42,148 bases of DNA from Candidatus Eiseniibacteriota bacterium (GTDB lineage: Bacteria > Eisenbacteria > RBG-16-71-46): assembly GCA_005893225.1 (NCBI GenBank), contig VBOT01000105.1, positions 1 to 42,148 of the forward strand, in the 5' to 3' direction. Shown here in pieces: positions 16,245 through 24,333 of this stretch; the first letter of the stretch is position 1; each line of letters starts with the position of its first letter. The translations under genes were made by a program, and so were the position numbers. The notes beneath the pieces are model-generated. The model was not told the DNA's origin. It made no database searches and saw nothing but the letters and a program-made list of their open reading frames with translations.

Positions 16245-17200
16245 GCCCCCTCCCCCCACAGCGGATCATCCAGGTAACGCTCGGCCCCGTCCGGCAGGAT
16301 CGCCACCACCGTGCCGCGCTCGAGCTCGCGCGCCACGCGCTCGGCGGCCGCCAGCGCCGCCCCCGCCGACCAGCCGATCAGGAGCCCGAGGCGCGCCTGG
16401 CGCTTCGCCATGTCGATCGCGTCCTCGCTCGTCACCTCGAGCGTGCGCTGGTGGGCACCCGGGTCGTAGATCGCGGGCACCATGCAGCTCGCCAGGTGCT
16501 TGAGCCCTTCCAGCGCATGGTACGGCGAATCCGGCTGAACCGCGACCACCTCCAGCTCGGGCCTGAGCTCGCGCAGGCGGCGCGCCGTGCCGACCAGCGT
16601 CCCCGAGGTCCCGATCCCGGCGACCAGGTGCGTCACGCGGCCCTCGGTCTGGGCCCAGACCTCGGCGGCGGTGGTGCGGTAGTGCGCCTGCCAGTTGGCC
16701 GGGTTCGAGTACTGGTCGGGATAGAAGTAGCGGTCGGGCTCCTCGGCCACCATGCGCCGCGCCTCGCGAATCGCGCCGTCGGTGCCCTCCATGGGGCTCG
16801 TGAGCACGAGCTCGGCCCCGAACGCCTCGATCACGCGCAGCCGGCGCGCGCTGGCGTTGGCCGGCACGCACAGGCGCACGCGCAGCCCGCGCGCGGCGCC
16901 GATCCAGGCGTAGGCGATGCCGGTGTTCCCGGAGGTGGCGTCGATCAGGATCTTGTCCCGGGTCAGCGCCCCCGAGCGCTCCCCGGCCTGGACCATGCCC
17001 CAGGCTGCGCGATCTTTGACCGATCCGCCGGGATTGAACCACTCGGCCTTGCCGGACACCTCGACCCGCCCGGGCACCTCCCGGAGGCCGCCGATCGGCA
17101 GCAGCGGGGTGTCCCCGATCAGGTCAGTGAGAGCCGGAGAACCGAGAATGGAGTCAGGAGCGCGAACGTCCATAGATCGTGGGAGGGTGATGTCACTCAT
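16241..17200 (-). CDS. cysM: PLP-dependent cysteine synthase (CysM type)
   Basis: A 319-residue fold-type II PLP enzyme. The Schiff-base lysine K62 is in NPGGSVKDRA, the substrate loop is TSGNTG, and the phosphate-binding loop is GIGTSGTLVG. The segment VPAIYDP resembles mycobacterial CysM (VPELYDP) more than CysK. CysM joins an activated serine (O-phosphoserine in mycobacteria) with thiocarboxylated CysO to give CysO-cysteine. Linkage to mec and the CysO fusion supports this over plain sulfide-dependent synthesis. The ATG at 17200 (protein SDITLPRSMDV) is preferred; a downstream Met is at 17173 and a longer frame to 17317 looks non-coding. No SD is visible. First gene of the operon, divergent from glk. 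Confidence 0.88.
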   Translation of the reverse strand: MSDITLPRSMDVRAPDSILGSPALTDLIGDTPLLPIGGLREVPGRVEVSGKAEWFNPGGSVKDRAAWGMVQAGERSGALTRDKILIDATSGNTGIAYAWIGAARGLRVRLCVPANASARRLRVIEAFGAELVLTSPMEGTDGAIREARRMVAEEPDRYFYPDQYSNPANWQAHYRTTAAEVWAQTEGRVTHLVAGIGTSGTLVGTARRLRELRPELEVVAVQPDSPYHALEGLKHLASCMVPAIYDPGAHQRTLEVTSEDAIDMAKRQARLGLLIGWSAGAALAAAERVARELERGTVVAILPDGAERYLDDPLWGEGA

Positions 17201-17393
17201 TATGGATGCGAAGGACGGCCCTGCGTTCGGTCCAGAATACTCCAACACCCCGGGAAGGCGCCCGCCGGGACTCGCGATCGCGGCGCGGGCCCGGGGGCGT
17301 GCCCGGTTCTCCGGCATTCCCGAGCGCGTCGCGGCCGCCGCTCTCCCGGCTCTCGACTGGCGGTTCGCGAACCGTTCGGGCTAGCATGCGCGC

Positions 17394-18398
17394 GTGATCC
17401 TCGCCGGAGACGTAGGCGGCACCAAGACCCATCTCGCCCTGTTCGAGCCCGGCAGCTCACCCCGCCGTCCGGTGCTCGACCGCAAGCTGCCGAGCCGCCC
17501 CCAGCCCTCGCTCGAGTCGCTGGTGCGCGAGTTCCTGGGCGGAACCAGCGCGCGCCCGACCCGGGCGGTGTTCGGCATCGCGGGCCCGGTGGTCGGGAAC
17601 CGCACCGAGACCACGAACCTGCCCTGGGCCATCGACGGAGAGGAGTTGAGCGCGACGCTCGGCGGAGCCGAGGTCCGCCTCATGAACGACCTCGAGGCCA
17701 CCGCGTGGGGAGTGCCTCTCCTCGCGCCCGCGGACCTCGAGGTCCTGCATCCCGGCGCCCCGGAGCCCGGCAACCGCGCGCTGATCGCGGCCGGCACCGG
17801 CCTGGGCGAGGCGCAGCTCGTCTGGGACGGCGCGCGATGGCTTCCGGTCGCCTCCGAGGGGGGCCACGCCGACTTCGGCCCGCGCGACGGCCTCGAGGAC
17901 GAGCTGATCCGGTGGCTGCGCGAGAAATACGGGCGGGTGAGCTACGAGCGCCTGCTCTCGGGCCCGGGGCTCGCGGATTTCTACCGCTTCATGCGCGACA
18001 CCGAACACGGCGAGGAGCCCCCGGCGGCGCGCGAGCGCTTCGACCAGGACCCGGATCCGGCCGCCGCGGTCACGGCCATGGCGCTCGACGGCTCGTGCGA
18101 GCGGGCGCGCCTCGCCCTCGAGCGCTTCGTCGGGATCTACGGCGCCGAGGCCGGCAACGTGGCGCTCAAGTTCCTGGCCGTCGGCGGGGTCTACGTGGGC
18201 GGCGGGATCGCCCCGCGGGTGCTCCCGGTGCTCAGGGACGGGCGGTTCGTGCGCGCGTTCACTGGAAAGGGACGCCTCACGCCCCTGCTCGAGAAGATTC
18301 CGGTGCACGTCATCCTCGACGATCGCACCGCGCTCTGGGGCGCGGCGGCGGTGGCGCTCGGGCCGCCCGCGGCCGCTCCGCTGGGAGCCCGGGTCTGA
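17394..18398 (+). CDS. glk: Glucokinase
   Basis: A 334-residue ASKHA-fold sugar kinase of the bacterial glucokinase (Glk) family. The N-terminal phosphate loop is GDVGGTKTHLALFE, then GIAGPVV, the Asn-Asp pair NDLEATAWG, and the glucose-binding EGGHADFGP. It phosphorylates glucose to glucose 6-phosphate. Length and motif order match E. coli Glk (~320). The GTG start at 17394 gives the family N-terminus exactly. Its stop overlaps the transketolase start (TGATG), so the two are co-translated. The ~190-base gap to the divergent cysM should hold both promoters; I see no strong boxes. Confidence 0.93.
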   Translation: MILAGDVGGTKTHLALFEPGSSPRRPVLDRKLPSRPQPSLESLVREFLGGTSARPTRAVFGIAGPVVGNRTETTNLPWAIDGEELSATLGGAEVRLMNDLEATAWGVPLLAPADLEVLHPGAPEPGNRALIAAGTGLGEAQLVWDGARWLPVASEGGHADFGPRDGLEDELIRWLREKYGRVSYERLLSGPGLADFYRFMRDTEHGEEPPAARERFDQDPDPAAAVTAMALDGSCERARLALERFVGIYGAEAGNVALKFLAVGGVYVGGGIAPRVLPVLRDGRFVRAFTGKGRLTPLLEKIPVHVILDDRTALWGAAAVALGPPAAAPLGARV

Positions 18399-20419
18399 TG
18401 CGGCCGCTGTCCGAGCTCGCGCGGCCGGAGCCCGCGCTCGAGCAGCTCGCGGTCAACACCCTCCGCTTCCTCGCCGTCGACGCCGTGGAGAAGGCCAAGA
18501 GCGGCCACCCCGGCATGCCGATGGGGATGGCCGATGCGGCCTTCGTGATCTGGACGCGCTTCCTGCGCTACCAGCCGCACGACCCGGCGTGGCCCGACCG
18601 CGACCGCTTCGTGCTCTCGGCGGGACACGGTTCGATGCTGCTCTACGCCCTGCTCCATCTCTCGGGCTACGACCTGCCGCTCGAGGAGCTGCAGCGGTTC
18701 CGTCAGCTCGGCAGCCGCACGCCGGGCCACCCCGAGCTCGGGCTCGCCCCGGGAGTCGAGACCACCACGGGTCCGCTCGGGCAAGGATTCGGAAATGGGG
18801 TCGGGATGGCACTCGCCTCCAGGATGCTGTCGGCGCGCTTCGGCTCGGGCTCGTTCAGTCCCGCGAGCTACCGCGTGTTCGGCATCGTGAGCGACGGCGA
18901 CCTGATGGAAGGCGTGGCCTCCGAGGCCGCCTCGCTCGCCGGTCACTGGGGGCTCGGGAACCTCGTCTACCTCTACGACGACAACCACATCACGATCGAG
19001 GGCGACACCGCGCTCGCCTTCACCGAGGACGTCGCCCGGCGCCTCGAGGCCTACGGGTGGCAGGTCGGGCGCGTCGATCCGTACGATCGCCCCGAGCTCG
19101 AGGCGGCGATCGGGCGGGCCGTGGCGGAGACCGGGCGCCCGAGCCTCGTCATCACGCGCAGCCACATCGCCTACGGGGCCCCGAAGAAGCAGGACACCCG
19201 CGAGGCGCACGGCGAGCCGCTCGGCGCCGAGGAGGTGGCGGCCGCCAAGCGCGCCCTGGGGTGGCCGGAGTCGCCCCCGTTCCTGATCCCGCCCGAGGTG
19301 CGGGTGCTGTTCGCGGAGCGCGCCGCCGGGCTCCGGCCCGAGTACGACGCGTGGCACGAGCGAATGAAGCGCTGGCAGGCGGATCAGCCTCAGCAGGCGG
19401 GGCTGTGGGACGCGATGATGGAGAAGCGCGTCCCGAAGGACCTCTTCGACCAGCTCGTGGCGGCGGCGCCCCGCGAGGCGGGCGCTACCCGTAACCACGG
19501 CAACGTGGTGCTCCAGCGCGCCGCGGTCCTGGTTCCCTCGCTGGCGGGCGGAAGCGCCGATCTCGAGCCCTCGACCCGGACCCGGATCAAGGACTCGCCG
19601 TCGGTCCAGCGCGGCGCCTACGGGGGCCGCAACTTCCATTTCGGCATCCGGGAGCACGGCATGGCGTCGATCCTCAACGGGCTCGCCGTGGCGGGCGGCT
19701 TCATTCCCTACGGCTCCTCGTTCCTGGTCTTCACCGACTACGCCCGGCCCGCGATCAGGCTCTCGGCGCTCATGAAGCAGCAGGTCCTGTGGGTGTTCAC
19801 TCACGACAGCGTGTTCCTGGGCGAGGACGGCCCCACCCACCAGCCGATCGAGCACCTGACCGCGCTGCGGGCCATCCCGAACCTGCTGGTGGTGCGGCCC
19901 GCCGACGGGATCGAGACCGCCGCCGCCTGGGCCCTCGGGCTCGAGCGGCGTGACGGCCCCACGCTGATGGCGCTCACGCGCCAGAACCTGCCCGCGATCG
20001 AGAGGCCGGGTTTCGAGCCCGCGGCGCTGCGGCGCGGGGGCTACGTGCTGCGGGAGCACCGCGCCGGGGAGGCCGTGACCCTGATCGCCACCGGCTCCGA
20101 GGTCTGGCTCGCGCTCGAGGCCTCGCGGAGGCTCGACGAGGCGGGCCTCCCTGCCCGGGTGGTCAGCATGCCGGCGCCCCAGTTCTTCCTGCGCCAGGAC
20201 CGGGCCTGGCGCGAGGCGGTGCTCCCGCCGCGGGGCCGGCGGGTCTCGCTCGAAGCGGGCGCGACCGACTACTGGCATCGCATCGTGGGCCCGGAGGGGC
20301 TCGCGATCGGGATCGACGGCTACGGCGAGTCGGCGCCGTACGCTCAGCTCCAGGAGCACTTCGGGTTCACGCCCGAGAAGGTGGCGGCGCGCGTGCTCGA
20401 GTGGGCGCGGGGCAAATAG
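18398..20419 (+). CDS. tkt: Transketolase
   Basis: A 673-residue thiamine-diphosphate enzyme that moves two-carbon units between sugar phosphates. N-terminal KSGHPGMPMGMA and SAGHGSMLLYA, then the ThDP motif GDG...N (SDGDLMEGV to DDNHITIEG). The middle domain has FHFGIREHGM with the catalytic Glu, HDSVFLGEDGPTHQP and the C-terminal domain ATGSEVWLAL. Full length for the family (~665). The start overlaps the glk stop. It is followed by a long structured repeat (20443-20610) and a possible terminator. Confidence 0.95.
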   Translation: MRPLSELARPEPALEQLAVNTLRFLAVDAVEKAKSGHPGMPMGMADAAFVIWTRFLRYQPHDPAWPDRDRFVLSAGHGSMLLYALLHLSGYDLPLEELQRFRQLGSRTPGHPELGLAPGVETTTGPLGQGFGNGVGMALASRMLSARFGSGSFSPASYRVFGIVSDGDLMEGVASEAASLAGHWGLGNLVYLYDDNHITIEGDTALAFTEDVARRLEAYGWQVGRVDPYDRPELEAAIGRAVAETGRPSLVITRSHIAYGAPKKQDTREAHGEPLGAEEVAAAKRALGWPESPPFLIPPEVRVLFAERAAGLRPEYDAWHERMKRWQADQPQQAGLWDAMMEKRVPKDLFDQLVAAAPREAGATRNHGNVVLQRAAVLVPSLAGGSADLEPSTRTRIKDSPSVQRGAYGGRNFHFGIREHGMASILNGLAVAGGFIPYGSSFLVFTDYARPAIRLSALMKQQVLWVFTHDSVFLGEDGPTHQPIEHLTALRAIPNLLVVRPADGIETAAAWALGLERRDGPTLMALTRQNLPAIERPGFEPAALRRGGYVLREHRAGEAVTLIATGSEVWLALEASRRLDEAGLPARVVSMPAPQFFLRQDRAWREAVLPPRGRRVSLEAGATDYWHRIVGPEGLAIGIDGYGESAPYAQLQEHFGFTPEKVAARVLEWARGK

Positions 20420-20442
20420 CGGAGCTTTCGCGCCACGGGGCT

Positions 20443-20610
20443 GGGGAGCGGAGGACGGGAGGCTCGGAAGGCTCGGAAGGCTCAGGGAGACCCGCGGCCT
20501 CCGACATCCTGTCTCCGGCTCGCTGACTCGCGACGGGCGCTCCGGCTCCTGCCTCCGCGCGCTGCGAGAGTCTCACCTGAGCCTTCCGAGCCTCCCGCCC
20601 TCCGCTCCCC
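20443..20610 (+). repeat. Structured intergenic repeat, copy A (88-base core inside a long inverted repeat)
   Basis: The core 20487-20574 is repeated in inverted orientation at 24177-24264 with 2 differences in 88 bases. It begins GAGACCCGCGG and ends GAGAGTCTC. The core is enclosed by arms 20443-20486 and 20576-20610. These pair over 35 positions with one mismatch, plus one 9-base bulge caused by a tandem duplication of TCGGAAGGC in the left arm. The folded element would be about 168 bases. It starts 23 bases after the tkt stop. No ORF here looks real. It does not match any terminator, riboswitch or IS end that I recognise. Confidence 0.85.
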
Positions 20611-20632
20611 GACCCCCGGGCTCACTGAATCC

Positions 20633-20674
20633 CGCCTCAGCGCTTGATTCCACCTCACGTGAGGCGCATCTTTT
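20633..20674 (+). terminator. Possible terminator after tkt and repeat A
   Basis: CGCCTCA (20633-20639) can pair with TGAGGCG (20660-20666), followed by CATCTTTTCC. A competing perfect palindrome CCTCACGTGAGG (20653-20664) overlaps the right arm and could instead be an operator for the following gene. It lies in the 316-base gap between tkt and the VOC gene, whose other content is repeat A. Confidence 0.4.
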
Positions 20675-20735
20675 CCGTCGTTCAAGCACCTCATCCCCCG
20701 CTGCGGCGATCTAACGATCCACCGGAGGTGACCGG

Positions 20736-21248
20736 ATGCCGACCCGCAAATCCAAGGCAGCACGCCGCAAGTCCACGAGCAGGAGCGCCGGGCGAGCCCG
20801 GTCGAAGCCGAAGAGGGCCGTGAGCGCCGCGCGACCCAAGCGCGCGGTGGCGCGCCGGCCGGCGGCCGCTCACAGACCCGCGGCCCCGAAGCCCGCGGCG
20901 GCCTCGAGCCCGAGCGCCATCGGGCTCGTGAGTCACCACCTCGACTACACCAGTCACGACCTCGAGGGCGTCAAGCGGTTCTATACCGAGGTCCTCGGCT
21001 TCAAGGACTTCAATCAAGATCCGAGGTTCAACATGCCCCCGATGCCGGGACCGCCGGAGCAGTGGCGTCCGCCGCGCGAGCCGGCGCTCTACTTCATCGT
21101 GAAGGACGTGGACCGGACCCACCGCCAGCTCTCGCTCCAGGGGATCCAGTTCGAACAGGCGCCCCAGGACATGCCCTGGGGCCAACGGGTCGCCATCCTG
21201 CGTGACCCCGAGGGACGAACCGTCTGCCTCGCGCAGGGCATCGCATGA
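20736..21248 (+). CDS. Glyoxalase/VOC-fold protein with histone-like basic N-terminal tail
   Basis: A 170-residue protein in two parts. Residues 1-60 are a low-complexity Lys/Arg/Ala/Pro/Ser tail with 19 Lys/Arg and no acidic residue, like histone H1-type or bacterial Hc1-like tails. Residues ~62-170 are a VOC (glyoxalase/bleomycin resistance/dioxygenase) domain: SHHLDYTSHDLEGVKRFYTE, VLGFKDF, YFIVKDVDRTHRQL, DPEGRTVCLAQ. A His near 67-68 and Glu in DPEG could bind metal; the middle ligand is not clear. A strong SD (GGAGGTGA) 5 bases before the ATG fixes the start, so the tail is truly translated. It lies 37 bases before tal-pgi on the same strand. Substrate unknown. Confidence 0.8.
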   Translation: MPTRKSKAARRKSTSRSAGRARSKPKRAVSAARPKRAVARRPAAAHRPAAPKPAAASSPSAIGLVSHHLDYTSHDLEGVKRFYTEVLGFKDFNQDPRFNMPPMPGPPEQWRPPREPALYFIVKDVDRTHRQLSLQGIQFEQAPQDMPWGQRVAILRDPEGRTVCLAQGIA

Positions 21249-21285
21249 GGTTCCCGACCGGCGTCGAAGGAACCCGGAGAAGAAC

Positions 21286-24113
21286 ATGAGCAGTCGCATC
21301 GAGCAGCTTCGAAGCCTCGGCCAGAGCGTGTGGCTCGACTTCATCCGCCGCGGTCATCTGGTCTCGGGCGAGTTCGAGCGACTGATCGAGATCGGGGTGG
21401 CGGGCGTCACCTCGAACCCGACGATCTTCCACCAGGCCATCACCGAGAGCGACGACTACGATGCCGCGCTCCACGAGCTGGTTCCGAAGGGCCTCAAGGC
21501 CGTGGAGCTGTTCGACGCGCTGGCGATCGAGGACATCCAGATGGCCTGCGACCGCCTGCGTCCGGTCTACGAGCGCACCGGTGGGCTGGACGGACGCGTG
21601 AGCATCGAGGTGAGCCCGCGGCTCGCGCACGACACCCGGGGCACGATCGAGGAGGCGCGGCGACTCCATCAGGCGGTGGGGCGCGACAACCTGATGGTGA
21701 AGATCCCGGCCACGCTGGAGGGGCTGCCGGCGATCGCGACCTGCCTGGCCGAGGGAATCTGCATCAACGTCACGCTGACTTTCTCGCTGGCGCGCTACGA
21801 GCAGGTGATGGACGCCTACCTGAGCGGGCTCGAGCAGCGCGCGGCGAAGAGCCTGCCGCTCCAGCCGATGGTGTCGGTGGCGTCGTTCTTCGTGTCACGC
21901 GTCGACACCAAGGTCGACAAGGCGATCGACGAGGCCGTGAAGGAGCTCCCCGAGGGGACCCCGGCGCGCGCCGAGCTCGAGTCGCTGAAGGGGCAGGCCG
22001 CGGTCGCCAACGCGCGACTGGCCTACGCGCGCTTCAAGCAGGTCTTCTCCTCGCCGCGATTCGAGGTGCTGAGGGCCCGGGGCGCGCGCGTCCAGCGCCC
22101 GCTGTGGGCCTCGACCAGCACCAAGAATCCGGCCTACCGCGACACCCTCTACGTCGACGAGCTGATCGGCCCGGACACGGTGAACACCATGCCGCCCCAG
22201 ACGCTCGCCGTCTTCAACGACCACGGAGTGGTGGAAGCGCGGGTCGAGCGCGACCTCGATCGGGCGCGCGAGCTGTTCGAGCGGCTGCCGCGGCACGGCA
22301 TCCCGGCCGAGGCCCTGATCGCTCAGCTCGAGCCGGAGGGAGTGACCGCCTTCGCCCGGTCCTACGACGCGCTCATCGAGGCCCTCGAGAAGCGGCGGCG
22401 CGCGATCCTGGGACGGCCCCGGGTGAGCCCCAAGATCGCGCCCAGTGCGGTGACGCGCGCGACGCACGCGCGCCTCGCCCAGCTCGAGCGCGAGAGCTTC
22501 ATCCGGCGCCTGTGGGCGCGCGACGAGACGCTGTGGAGCGGCGACCCGGTGCATCAGCACGTGGCGCGCACCCGGCTCGGCTGGCTCGATGCGCCGCTCG
22601 AGATGACCGCCGAGATCGCCTCGCTCAAGGCCTTCGCGGGGCAGATCTCGAGCGAGGGCTTCACCCGCGCGGTGTTGCTCGGAATGGGCGGCTCGAGCCT
22701 GGCGCCCGAGGTGCTGAGCCGGACCTTCGGCGTGGGCCAGCGCGGTCTCGAGCTCACGGTGCTCGACAGCACCTCGCCCGCGGCGGTGCGCGCGGTCGGG
22801 GAATCGCACGATCCCGGGACGACGCTGTTCGTGGTCTCCTCGAAGACGGGGACCACGCTCGAGGTGCTCTCGCTCGAGAAGCACTTCTTCGAGTGGGCCC
22901 GCCGGGCCCGCGCGGATGCGGGCCGGGGGTTCGTCGCCGTCACCGACCCGGACACCCCGCTCGAGGCGCTGGCGCGCACGCGCGGCTACCGGCGCGTGTT
23001 CACGAACCGCCCCGACATCGGCGGGCGCTACTCCGCGCTGTCCTACTTCGGGCTGGTGCCGGCGGCGCTGATCGGGATGGATCTGACCGCGCTGCTCGAG
23101 CACGCCCTCGACGAGGCGCGGGCGTGCGGCCCCGATTCGGTGGGGGTCGAGAACTTCGGGGTCGAGCTGGGTGCGGCGCTCGGCGAGCTCGCGCTCCGCG
23201 GGCGCGACAAAGTGACGTTCGTGCCCGGCCCCGAGTTCGAGGCGTTCGGCGACTGGGCCGAGCAGCTCCTCGCCGAGAGCACCGGCAAGGACGCGCGCGG
23301 GCTCGTGCCGGTCACCGGGGAGGCCCTCGCGCCGCCCGACCGCTACGGGAACGATCGGGTGTTCGTGGCGTTCTCCGTGAACGATCTGCCGCGCGAGACG
23401 GAGACGCTGCTCGAGCAGCTCGAGGGCGCCGGCCACGCGGTGCTGCGCTGGCGTGACCCCGAGCCGGCGGCGCTCGGCGCCGAGTTCGTGCGCTGGGAGA
23501 TCGCTACCGCCACGATCGGCGCCGTGATCGGTGTGGATCCCTTCGACGAGCCCAACGTCACCGAGGCAAAGCAGGCGACCCAGGCGGCGCTCGAGCGCTT
23601 CCTCAAGGACGGCCGCTTCGCGGCGCGGCCAAGGCTCGCCGAGAGCAAGGGGATCGCGGTCGAGGCTCCGCAGGCGATCGGCGACCTCCTCGCCCCGCGG
23701 GTCAACGGACGCGACGCCTCGCGAGGCCGGGGGACTACTTCGCGCTGCTGGGCTACTTCCGGCGCACGCCGCAGCTCCACGAGCGGCTTCAGCGCCTCCG
23801 TACCGCCGCCGGGCGGGTCACGAAGCTCGCCACCACGCTCGGCTACGGGCCCCGCTTCTTGCATTCCACCGGCCAGCTCCACAAGGGGGGACCCAACACC
23901 GGCATCTTCCTCCAGTTCACGGCCGACGAGGGTGAGGACGTTCCGATCCCGGGCGAGAATTTCACCTTCGGCTCGCTGATCCGGAGCCAGGCCGACGGGG
24001 ACTACGAGGTGCTGGAGCGGCGCGGCCGCCGGCTCATGCGCATCCACCTGGGCGGCGAGCCCGAGAAGGCGCTCGAGGAGCTCAGCGAAGCGCTGGCGGC
24101 CGCGCGCGTGTAG
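21286..24113 (+). CDS. tal-pgi: Bifunctional transaldolase / glucose-6-phosphate isomerase (frameshifted near the 3' end)
   Basis: A Tal-Pgi fusion of ~942 residues once the frame is repaired. The transaldolase half (~1-370) has GVTSNPTIFHQAI and the Schiff-base lysine in MVKIPATLEG. The isomerase half (~400-940) has GMGGSSLAPEV, SSKTGTT and GGRYSALS. The first frame runs to a stop at 23979 but turns into Ser/Arg/Pro-rich nonsense after about 23722. From there a second frame reads PGDYFALLGYF, STGQLHKGGPNTGIFLQF and so on to 24113, the proper isomerase C-terminus. The change fits one missing base near 23722-23727. It may be an assembly error or a real mutation. The ATG at 21286 has GGAG upstream. 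Confidence 0.85.
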
Positions 24114-24116
24114 CCC

Positions 24117-24315
24117 CCGGGGCGAGGGGCCGCGCCGCGCAGCGCAGGATTGCAGCGAGTGCCCGAGGGCCGCAGCGAGACTCTCGCAGCGCGCGGAGGC
24201 GGGAGCCGGAGCGCGCGTCGCGAGTCAGCGAGCCGGAGACAGGATGTCGGAGGCCGCGGGTCTCGCGGAGGCCCTTGGACGCTCGCTGCCTCCGCTGCGC
24301 GGCCCCTCGCCCCGG
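24117..24315 (-). repeat. Structured intergenic repeat, copy B (88-base core inside a different long inverted repeat)
   Basis: The core 24177-24264 is the inverse of copy A (86 of 88 identical). Its flanks also pair: 24117-24131 with 24301-24315 perfectly (15 bp), then roughly 30 more pairs inward with small bulges and about four mismatches. The arm sequence is unrelated to that of copy A. The element fills nearly the whole gap between tal-pgi (ends 24113) and the minus-strand dehydratase gene (stop at 24334). Relative to the dehydratase stop it has the same orientation and spacing (18 bases) that copy A has to tkt. Confidence 0.85.
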
Positions 24316-24333
24316 CCGCGCGACGATCCTCGC

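Noticed and set aside
16451-18397. Upstream part of a 1,322-codon frame that ends in transketolase
   Set aside because: This part is antisense to cysM and out of frame with glk. Only the portion from 18398 is transketolase.
20487-24264. The inverted 88-base repeats as ends of a composite transposon carrying the VOC and tal-pgi genes
   Set aside because: No transposase lies between them, no target duplications are seen, and each copy has its own self-contained paired arms, which fits independent elements better.
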